5,052 bases of DNA from Patulibacter sp. (GTDB lineage Bacteria; Actinomycetota; Thermoleophilia; Solirubrobacterales; Solirubrobacteraceae), in the NCBI GenBank assembly GCA_023268575.1, contig JALRCL010000456.1, forward strand, positions 1 through 5,052. Reading direction: 5' to 3'. A model generated the notes under the pieces. That model was not told the DNA's origin, made no database searches, and saw only the letters and a list, made by a program, of their open reading frames with translations. Below, piece after piece: positions 1-5,052 of this stretch. The translations under genes and the position numbers were made by a program. Position 1 is the stretch's first letter. Every line of letters starts with the position of its first letter.

Positions 1-497
1 GTCCCGTAGGTCGCCATGTGGCGGCGGGCGATCATCGCGAACACCCCCGGGAAGGTCACGCCGAGGCGGGCCTCGGCCTCGCCGTCGCTGGCGGCCGCCA
101 GCACCCCGATCGTCTCGGGCGTCGGCGCGGCGGTCATGTGCTCGGCGCCGAGCGCGAGCGCGACGTCCGCCTCGCCCGAGGCCACCGCGAGGTACGCGGA
201 GCGCACGGCGACCGAGCCGCTCGCGCACGCGGCCTCCACGCGGGTGACCGGCAGCCCCCCGAGGCCGAACGGCCGCAGGGCGAGCTGGCCCAGCGCGGAG
301 AGCTGCCCGCCGCCGAGCCGGCCGCCGGCGACGTTGCCGACCCAGGCCGCGTCGATCGCCGACGGCGGCAGGTCGGCGTCGCGCAGCGCCCGGTGGACCG
401 CCTGCTCGGCGAGGGCGCGCTCGGTCTCCCCCGGCTGCCGGCCGAAGGACGTCATGCCCACGCCGCGGACGGCGACGGGGCGTCGGAGGGGGCTCAT
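1..497 (-). CDS. Thiolase (SCP-x/lipid-transfer type), N-terminal part, cut by the window edge
   Basis: This is the first 165 residues of a thiolase; the rest lies beyond position 1. Thiolases cleave or form beta-ketoacyl-CoA through a cysteine acyl-enzyme. The N-terminus carries a VRGVGMTSFGR stretch (residues 10-20), typical of the SCP-x-like branch (usually near 380-400 residues). The nucleophile is Cys91 in VEAACASGS (codon 227-225), followed by the family segment ASGEADVALALGAEHMT (106-122). The C-terminal catalytic His and Cys would be outside the window. The ATG at 497-495 overlaps the stop of the DUF35 gene as ATGA, with a GAGG ribosome site 7 nt upstream. Placement directly after a DUF35 gene is typical of thiolases that work as a complex with such a partner, as in BbsAB of toluene degradation or archaeal acetoacetyl-CoA thiolase. 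I infer cleavage of a beta-ketoacyl-CoA derived from the product of the upstream carboxylase; the substrate is unknown. Family call is firm, subfamily less so. Confidence 0.9.
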   Translation of the reverse strand, partial: MSPLRRPVAVRGVGMTSFGRQPGETERALAEQAVHRALRDADLPPSAIDAAWVGNVAGGRLGGGQLSALGQLALRPFGLGGLPVTRVEAACASGSVAVRSAYLAVASGEADVALALGAEHMTAAPTPETIGVLAAASDGEAEARLGVTFPGVFAMIARRHMATYG

Positions 498-850
498 CGC
501 AGGACCTCGGCGTGGAAGGGCGCGCGATCGGCGGGGGCATCGCGCGGGACGATCCGCAGCCGGGTGCCGGCCGCGAGCGTCGCCTCGGGATCGCCGTCGG
601 TCGCGATCGGTGCCAGGACGCGCGGGCCGTCGTCGAGGTCGACGTACCCGAGCGCGTACGGGATCGGGAGCGGCGGGTCGGCGACGCCGACGTGGATGAC
701 GGTGAAGGTGAAGAGCGTGCCCGTCGGCGGCAGGGGCTCCGTCGCGAGCTCGTCCCAGATGCCGCACGCCGTGCAGTGGCGCTGGGCCGGGTAGAACCCC
801 GCGCCGCAGGCGCGGCAGCGCACCCAGGTCGCGCCGCCGGAGCGGCTCAC
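494..850 (-). CDS. DUF35 family zinc-ribbon/OB-fold protein, probable thiolase partner
   Basis: A complete 118-residue protein. Four cysteines form a zinc ribbon: Cys12-x2-Cys15-x10-Cys26-x2-Cys29. An OB-fold follows at about residues 36-105, with the family pattern TGTLFTFTVIH, then PYALGYVDLDDG and AGTRLRIVPRD. DUF35 proteins are small accessory subunits that bind thiolases or ketosynthase-like enzymes and are thought to help hold or channel acyl-CoA. The start must be the GTG at 850-848: the reading frame contains no ATG within the conserved part, the GTG overlaps the stop of the preceding gene as GTGA, and a weak G-rich site (862-858) sits 7 nt upstream. The frame stays open further upstream, but that extension is Arg/Gly/Ala junk antisense-like sequence overlapping the preceding gene. 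The N-terminus is short: the helix usually found before the first CxxC is largely missing. The thiolase starts inside its stop codon, which strongly suggests the two products work together. Confidence 0.88.
   Translation of the reverse strand: MSRSGGATWVRCRACGAGFYPAQRHCTACGIWDELATEPLPPTGTLFTFTVIHVGVADPPLPIPYALGYVDLDDGPRVLAPIATDGDPEATLAAGTRLRIVPRDAPADRAPFHAEVLR
505..508 (-). promoter_or_regulatory. Ribosome binding site of the thiolase gene
   Basis: On the minus strand GAGG occupies 508-505 and leaves a 7-nt spacer to the ATG at 497. It lies inside the last codons of the DUF35 gene and, with the ATGA overlap, supports this start for the thiolase. Confidence 0.55.
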
Positions 851-1599
851 GCCGGCGCCCCCGTCCGGACGAGCTCCTGGACGCGCTCGGGCGAGGCGTC
901 GGCGTCGACCCGGGGCGCGAACGCCGCCTCCCGCGAGGACCGCTCCCACGGTGCGCCCCACGCCGGGGCGGCGCTGCCGCACGCGACGGCGCCGACGCCG
1001 TCGCACCCGGCCAGCGCCCCGCCGTCCGGCGCGTCGTCGAGGACGACGAGCGCCGGGCGCCGGTGGTGGGCCAGCAGCCGCAGCAGCGGCGACCAGAGCG
1101 CGAGCTCGTCCTCCGCGGGCGCGTGGTCCTGCTCGAGCACGACGTGGCCCCCGGCCGCGAGCACGGCCTTCGCCGCGTCGCAGGCCACGAGGGCGCAGGC
1201 GTCGAGGAGCTCCTCGTCGACCGCGTCCGCGCCGGCGACCTCCGCGGCGAGCCGCCCCGGGCCCGCCAGCAGGACGCCGACGGGCCCCTCGGGCGCGAGC
1301 GCCGCGGCGGCGTCGAGCACCGCTCCCAGCGCGGGCGCGTCGGCGGGATCCGGCAGCTCGACCGCCGCCCACCCGTCGTCGGCGGTCGCCGCCGGGTCCA
1401 GCGCCTCGCGCAGCAGCCGGCCGTCGGCCGCCAGGAGCGTCAGGTCGGGCCGCAGGAGGTCGCGCTCCTGCCGGGCGACGACGATCGCGTCGGCGGCGGA
1501 GCGGCCCACGGCGTCGGGGTCCAGGCCCAGGAGCCGGGCCCCGAACCCCCGCGGCCGGGGCACGAAGGCCCCGCCGCCGGCGTTGCGGTACGGGAGCAT
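847..1599 (-). CDS. Unidentified 250-residue protein, possibly a divergent URO-D/MetE-like barrel
   Basis: I do not firmly recognise this protein. It is soluble, Ala/Leu/Asp-rich, with no signal peptide or membrane segment. A faint resemblance to the uroporphyrinogen-decarboxylase/cobalamin methyltransferase superfamily is visible. Residues 106-118 (GPVGVLLAGPGRL) recall the strand and GP turn before the central helices. Residues 132-156 (LDACALVACDAAKAVLAAG, then HVVLEQ) recall the helix followed by an Ala-Gly-Gly/Asp-Val strand, and 182-205 recall a strand followed by a 'G-x-D-G-V' turn. It is shorter than usual for that family (about 340), lacks the HemE RQAGR motif, and lacks the zinc-ligand His-x-Cys of MtaA/CmuA-type enzymes. 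Cysteines are at 135, 140, 199 and 207. The ATG at 1599 lies 10 bp after the upstream stop with no clear ribosome site; no in-frame ATG, GTG or TTG exists between it and the upstream in-frame stop, so coupled translation is likely. The gene is real: it fits end to end between its neighbours and overlaps the DUF35 gene by 4 bp. Its role is unknown. Confidence 0.75.
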   Translation of the reverse strand: MLPYRNAGGGAFVPRPRGFGARLLGLDPDAVGRSAADAIVVARQERDLLRPDLTLLAADGRLLREALDPAATADDGWAAVELPDPADAPALGAVLDAAAALAPEGPVGVLLAGPGRLAAEVAGADAVDEELLDACALVACDAAKAVLAAGGHVVLEQDHAPAEDELALWSPLLRLLAHHRRPALVVLDDAPDGGALAGCDGVGAVACGSAAPAWGAPWERSSREAAFAPRVDADASPERVQELVRTGAPA

Positions 1600-1609
1600 C
1601 GCGACCCGC

Positions 1610-3823
1610 TCAGACGATCATGACGGGCTGCAGCCCGTCGGCGGGCATCGTCGTGGCGCGGTCGCCCGCGTGGATCGTCCGCGGGTCCTTCCAGGACCCG
1701 TAGAACGGCAGCCCCTCCGGCGGCAGGTCGGTCGTCCACGCGCGCTCGAACGCGTCGAACGGGACCCCGCGCGCCAGGCGCGCGGCCCGCTCTGCCTCGC
1801 GCAGGCGCTCGGTCTCCGCCGGGTCCAGCGCCCCGGTGTCGGGGTCGATCGCCACGTGGTAGACGTGCCGCGCCGTCCAGGCGGAGACGAGGTCGCGCCG
1901 CAGGTCGGTGAGCACCGCCTCGGGATCGCGCTCCAGCACGTCGCCGTAGCCGCCGCCCCCGCCCTGGCTCATCGCGTAGATCTCGCCCTCGCCGGCCATC
2001 TCGAACTGCATGCCGGTGTGGGCGCTGGAGTACTCCGCGCCGACGAACGGCCGGTCGTTCATGAGCGCGACCGGATCGTCGACGCGCAGGTCGCGGTCGG
2101 CCGCCATCGCCTCCAGCGCGTTGACGCCCTTGACCTTCATCAGCGGCTGGCACGGCGAGCCGTAGCCGCCGAAGAGCCCGAGCGCGAGCGGGAACTTCGA
2201 CCCGATCGCGATCGTCATCCAGCCCCACAGCGGCGAGCCGCGGTACGTCATGACCTGCTGGTGCCCGTGGCCGCCGCGGAACCGGCCGAAGCCCTGGTTG
2301 TCGCGCATGATCCGGCGGTTGGAGAGGCAGAGCACCGGCAGCTCGTCCTCGATCATCTCGTTCTCGCCGAGGTCCGACATCGAGCAGAAGATCGGCGCCA
2401 GCGCGTGCTCGCCGTCGCGGTCGGCGCGCGCGCCGCCGCCCATCCCGTTGATGTCGGTCATGACGTTGCCGACGAAGTACCCGTGCTGCGTGTAGCCACC
2501 GAAGAGGAAGCCGTTGATCATCGGCCACCAGGACGCGTGGACCTCGGTCGCCTTGCTCGCGCCGCCGCTGTGCTTGTCGTTGAAGAGGAACTTCTGCAGG
2601 CAGTGCTCGACCGCGGAGAAGCTCGGGAAGAACGTCATCATCGAGACGGCGTTCGGGACCTCGGCGGAGCAGTCGAACGCCGACCCCTCGTCGGTCAGGA
2701 CGGTCACCGGCTCGAACGCCGCCTGGTTGCGTGGCAGGTCGGGCCAGATGAACGTCAGGAAGACCTGGGCGATCATCCCCTTCAGCGACGCGAGGACCGT
2801 GTTGATCGCCCGGTTCATGAGCTCGGGCCCGGACCCCCGCAGGTCGATGATCATCTCGTCGCCGCGGATCTCGACGGTGCAGTCGATCTTCAGGAGGATC
2901 GGCTCGCGCAGCGTGTTGTCGCAGAAGCGCACGACGCGCCGCTTGCCGTCGGGCAGCGCCGCGAGCCGGCGGCGGACCTCGGTGCCGGTGTACTCCAGCG
3001 TGCCGCGCACGACGGAGATCACCGCGTCGCGCCCGTACTCCTCCACGGCCTCCAGCAGGCGGGTGCGCAGGCGCATCGTGCCGGCCAGCCGCGAGCGCAT
3101 GTCCTCGAGCTGGAGCTTCGGGTCGCGGACCGAGTTCTGGAAGTACGTGACGAGGTCCTCCCGCAGCCGGAAGTTCTCGCCGATCTTCACCGGGCTGATC
3201 TTCAGCCCCTCGTCGTACGGGCTCTCGGCCGCCGACGGCATGCCGCCCGGCTCGGTCGAGCCGTTCTCGCCCTCGTGGATGATCGTGCCGACCCACGCGA
3301 TGAGCTCGCCCTCGTGGAACACCGGCATGAGGCAGCTCTGGTCGGTGTTGTGGACGTTCCCGAAGCGGGCGTCGTTGTGCATGAAGACGTCGCCGTCCCG
3401 GATGCCGACGGTCTCTTCGTCCCGCCAGTGCTTGAGGATGTACTTGATCGGCGGGCCCGCGAGGACCGAGAAGATCAGCACGCCGCTGGAGGACGCGACC
3501 GCCAGGTCGCCCCGCGCGGTGAAGATGCCGGCGATCAGGTCGCCCCACTTCGCCGACGGCGCCGAGGCGATGTGCATGAGCATGTCCTTCGCCTCGTTGG
3601 CGGAGGTCTGCAGCCGGTTGCGGATGATCGTCTTCGTCAGGTCGTCCGTGTCGGAGGCCATCGCGGCCTCCTCGAGCGGGCTGCGCGGCGCCGGCTTGTG
3701 GTCGCGCATGATCTCGCGGTCGGGACCGCGGAAGAGCACGGTCTGGTGCAGGAACTCCTGGACCTCCGCGTCGAGGGCGGCCGCGTCCTCCGCGGCGTCG
3801 ACGGCGATGTCGTTCGTGGCCAT
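1610..3823 (-). CDS. HyuB-type (hydantoinase B/oxoprolinase family) subunit, acetone carboxylase alpha-like
   Basis: A complete 737-residue protein, longer than typical HyuB (about 520-590) and close to the acetone carboxylase alpha subunit (about 775). In such carboxylases this subunit holds the metal site where the ketone enolate meets CO2/bicarbonate, while the HyuA partner hydrolyses ATP. Visible landmarks: N-terminal arm 1-70; GNVHNTD at 155-161 and WVGTIIH at 177-183, giving His158, Asp161 and His183 with the same spacing as the Mn ligands I recall for Xanthobacter acetone carboxylase (His150, Asp153, His175); Asp95 in GDL sits where that enzyme has Glu89; a glycine-rich GGGGGYGDVLERDPEAV stretch (621-637), a C-terminal family hallmark; and a C-terminal tail with FYGSWKDP (707-714). 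The ATG at 3823 is preceded by a perfect AGGAGG site. A longer in-frame start would overlap the upstream gene by about 180 bp with Arg-rich sequence and is unlikely. The substrate is not determined; hydantoinase or oxoprolinase activity seems less likely. Confidence 0.92.
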   Translation of the reverse strand: MATNDIAVDAAEDAAALDAEVQEFLHQTVLFRGPDREIMRDHKPAPRSPLEEAAMASDTDDLTKTIIRNRLQTSANEAKDMLMHIASAPSAKWGDLIAGIFTARGDLAVASSSGVLIFSVLAGPPIKYILKHWRDEETVGIRDGDVFMHNDARFGNVHNTDQSCLMPVFHEGELIAWVGTIIHEGENGSTEPGGMPSAAESPYDEGLKISPVKIGENFRLREDLVTYFQNSVRDPKLQLEDMRSRLAGTMRLRTRLLEAVEEYGRDAVISVVRGTLEYTGTEVRRRLAALPDGKRRVVRFCDNTLREPILLKIDCTVEIRGDEMIIDLRGSGPELMNRAINTVLASLKGMIAQVFLTFIWPDLPRNQAAFEPVTVLTDEGSAFDCSAEVPNAVSMMTFFPSFSAVEHCLQKFLFNDKHSGGASKATEVHASWWPMINGFLFGGYTQHGYFVGNVMTDINGMGGGARADRDGEHALAPIFCSMSDLGENEMIEDELPVLCLSNRRIMRDNQGFGRFRGGHGHQQVMTYRGSPLWGWMTIAIGSKFPLALGLFGGYGSPCQPLMKVKGVNALEAMAADRDLRVDDPVALMNDRPFVGAEYSSAHTGMQFEMAGEGEIYAMSQGGGGGYGDVLERDPEAVLTDLRRDLVSAWTARHVYHVAIDPDTGALDPAETERLREAERAARLARGVPFDAFERAWTTDLPPEGLPFYGSWKDPRTIHAGDRATTMPADGLQPVMIV

Positions 3824-3829
3824 GGTCTG

Positions 3830-3836
3830 CCTCCTC
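3830..3836 (-). promoter_or_regulatory. Strong ribosome binding site of the HyuB-type gene, merged with the upstream stop
   Basis: On the minus strand GAGGAGG (3836-3830) is followed by a 6-nt spacer and the ATG at 3823. The site shares bases with the TGA stop of the upstream HyuA-type gene (3837-3835, TGAGGAGG), so ribosomes finishing that gene end on the initiation site of the next. This fixes the start of the HyuB-type protein and fits balanced synthesis of the two subunits. Confidence 0.85.
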
Positions 3837-5052
3837 ACGCCGTCCGGCGCATCTCGATGAAGTAGCGGTCGAGCTGGCGCAGCTGCCAGCCCGGGTGCAC
3901 GACGAACGTCGTGTGCGGCGCCTCGACGATCGCGGGGCCCTCGACGACGTCCTCGAGCCCGAGAGCGTCGTGGTCGTAGACCCGCGTCTCGGTCATGGCG
4001 CCGTCGAACCACGCCTCGCGGGTGCCCTTCGCCTGCAGGCGCCCGGTGAGCAGCGCGGTGCCGCCGGCGGTCCGCGTGCCGTCGTCGCCCGGGCCGTCCA
4101 CCGGCGTCGCGGCCGGGGCCGCCGGAGCGGCGAGCGCGTCGCGCGAGCCCTCGGCGGCGAAGGTCACCTTCTCCAGCGGCACGTAGGCCACGACCCGGAT
4201 CTGGTTGACCTTGATCCCCGTCTCGGGCGTCTGCGTGCCCTCGCCGAACCGCTCGCCGTAGGAGGCGTGGTAGCGCTTGATCATCTCCAGCACCTGGCGG
4301 GCGGAGGTGAACCGGTCGAACGGCACGACCATCGACGTGAGCTGCAGCTGGTCGCCGTAGCGCATGTCGAACTCGACGCGGAAGCGGACGCTCTCGGGCG
4401 CGTGGCCCTGGCGGACGATGTCCTTGCGCCCTCGCTCGCGCAGCTCGTCGATGTGCGCGTTGAGGACCTCGTAGTCGGTGAAGAGCTTCTGCGTCAGCGC
4501 CTCGTAGAGCGACAGGTAGACCGAGCGCTCGTGGATGTGCAGCTGGTCCATGTTCCCGGCGCCGACCGCGCTGAAGATCGCCGAGTTGCGCGGCACGAGG
4601 ACCCGCTGCACGCCGAGGTCCTCGGCGAACCCGCAGGCGTGGGTCGGGCCGTTGCCGCCGTAGGCGAGGATCGTGAAGCGGCGCGGGTCGTAGCCCTTCA
4701 GCGCGACCTCCTTGAAGATCCCCTGCGCCATGTTGTTGTCGACGATCCGCCGCACGGACGCGGCGGCCTCGACGGCGTCGATCCCCAGCGGCTTGCCGAT
4801 CCGGTTGCGGAAGGCCTGCTCCGCGCGGCGGCGGTTCAGCTGCAGGCCGCCCCCGTGGTAGTAGTCGGGATCGAGGTAGCCGAGCACGAGGTTCGCGTCG
4901 GTGACGGTCGGCCGCCGGCCCCCGCGCCCGTAGCAGATCGGGCCCGGGTCGGCCTTCGCGCTCTCGGGGCCGACGCGCAGCGCGCCGGCCTCGACGCGCG
5001 CGAGTGAGCCGCCCCCGGCGCCGATCGAGTGCATCTCGACCATCGGGAGCCC
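3835..5052 (-). CDS. HyuA-type (hydantoinase A/oxoprolinase family) ATPase subunit, C-terminal part, cut by the window edge
   Basis: The last 405 residues of a protein whose family is usually 680-720 long, so about 300 N-terminal residues lie beyond the right edge. The reading frame continues through the edge (Gly-Leu-Pro before the first internal Met), so the ATG at 5043 is internal and not a start. Family motifs in fragment numbering: HSIGAGGGSLARV (8-20), DPGPICYGRGG (35-45) followed by PTVTDANLVLGYL, AYGGNGPTHACG (130-141), a VPRNSAIFSAVGAGNMD segment (153-169), and the C-terminal GPAIVEAPHTTFVVHPGW (372-389). These belong to the ASKHA-fold ATPase that phosphorylates substrate and/or bicarbonate in acetone/acetophenone carboxylases and acts in hydantoinases and 5-oxoprolinases. 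An Ala/Pro/Gly/Asp-rich segment (304-331) looks like a flexible linker or insertion before the C-terminal domain. The gene is 11 bp upstream of the HyuB-type gene, and the two products almost certainly form one complex. The substrate cannot be read from the fragment. Confidence 0.93.
   Translation of the reverse strand, partial: GLPMVEMHSIGAGGGSLARVEAGALRVGPESAKADPGPICYGRGGRRPTVTDANLVLGYLDPDYYHGGGLQLNRRRAEQAFRNRIGKPLGIDAVEAAASVRRIVDNNMAQGIFKEVALKGYDPRRFTILAYGGNGPTHACGFAEDLGVQRVLVPRNSAIFSAVGAGNMDQLHIHERSVYLSLYEALTQKLFTDYEVLNAHIDELRERGRKDIVRQGHAPESVRFRVEFDMRYGDQLQLTSMVVPFDRFTSARQVLEMIKRYHASYGERFGEGTQTPETGIKVNQIRVVAYVPLEKVTFAAEGSRDALAAPAAPAATPVDGPGDDGTRTAGGTALLTGRLQAKGTREAWFDGAMTETRVYDHDALGLEDVVEGPAIVEAPHTTFVVHPGWQLRQLDRYFIEMRRTA

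Noticed and set aside
851..1372. Upstream extension of the DUF35 frame to an ATG at 1372.
   Set aside because: The extra 174 residues are almost entirely Arg/Ala/Gly and overlap the 250-residue gene; the GTG at 850 with a 4-bp overlap is the sensible start.
1682..1700. A perfect inverted repeat with 8-bp arms (1682-1689 and 1693-1700) and a 3-nt loop, a possible terminator or RNA hairpin.
   Set aside because: It lies within conserved-looking coding sequence near the end of the HyuB-type gene (about residues 708-714), has no T-tract, and the next gene continues the operon; chance hairpins are common at this GC content.
1440..3548. A second long minus-strand frame (about 702 codons) inside the HyuB-type gene.
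   Set aside because: The translation is Arg/Gly/Pro/Ala low-complexity and it overlaps a gene with clear family motifs in another frame; it is a GC-driven shadow.
512..3865. A plus-strand open frame of about 1117 codons running antisense to the HyuB-type gene and its downstream neighbour.
   Set aside because: It crosses several real gene boundaries, its translation is Arg/His/Ala/Val-rich without any family motif, and stop-free antisense frames of this kind are expected from GC-rich third codon positions.
3824..4012. A 63-codon upstream extension of the HyuB-type gene to an earlier ATG.
   Set aside because: It would overlap the conserved 3' end of the HyuA-type gene, is Arg-rich, and the ATG at 3823 has a perfect ribosome site and gives the N-terminal length expected from acetone carboxylase alpha.
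1610..5052. Annotation of the large subunits as hydantoinase or 5-oxoprolinase.
   Set aside because: The shared superfamily allows it, but the 737-residue HyuB-type length, the NVHxxD motif in place of the usual GTHLPD type, and the thiolase/DUF35 neighbours favour a ketone-carboxylase-like role; the precise substrate stays open.
1..5052. CRISPR arrays, tRNA/rRNA genes, insertion sequences, direct repeats, phage or defence genes.
   Set aside because: None is visible: the window is filled end to end by five metabolic genes with no gap longer than 11 bp.

Overview
The window is a compact stretch of very GC-rich DNA (roughly 70% or more by eye). All five recognisable genes lie on the minus strand, so they are read from the right edge to the left. 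The composition, the GTG start and the dense stop/start overlaps suggest a high-GC bacterium. An actinobacterium such as a Thermoleophilia- or Mycobacteriales-type soil organism is plausible, but the sequence alone does not fix the taxon.

In order of transcription the window holds: (1) 3835-5052, the C-terminal ~405 residues of a HyuA/oxoprolinase-type ATPase subunit, equivalent to the beta subunit of acetone or acetophenone carboxylases; (2) 1610-3823, a complete 737-residue HyuB-type subunit whose length, N-terminus and metal-ligand spacing resemble the acetone carboxylase alpha subunit more than hydantoinase HyuB; (3) 847-1599, a 250-residue protein I cannot name, with a faint resemblance to the uroporphyrinogen-decarboxylase (URO-D)/MetE barrel family; (4) 494-850, a short zinc-ribbon plus OB-fold protein (DUF35 family); (5) 1-497, the first 165 residues of a thiolase of the SCP-x/lipid-transfer type with its nucleophilic cysteine.

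The genes are 11 and 10 bp apart or overlap by 4 bp (GTGA, ATGA). This fits one polycistronic mRNA with translational coupling. No promoter, terminator, RNA gene, repeat array or mobile element is visible, and no gap exceeds 11 bp. Both ends of the operon lie outside the window.

Taken together, the genes suggest a carboxylate-then-cleave pathway. An ATP-dependent HyuA/HyuB carboxylase would add CO2 or bicarbonate to a ketone-like substrate to give a beta-keto acid. After CoA activation by an enzyme not seen here, a thiolase/DUF35 pair would cleave the beta-ketoacyl-CoA. The family assignments are well supported. The substrate and the pathway are inference. The least explained part is the 250-residue protein between the two modules.
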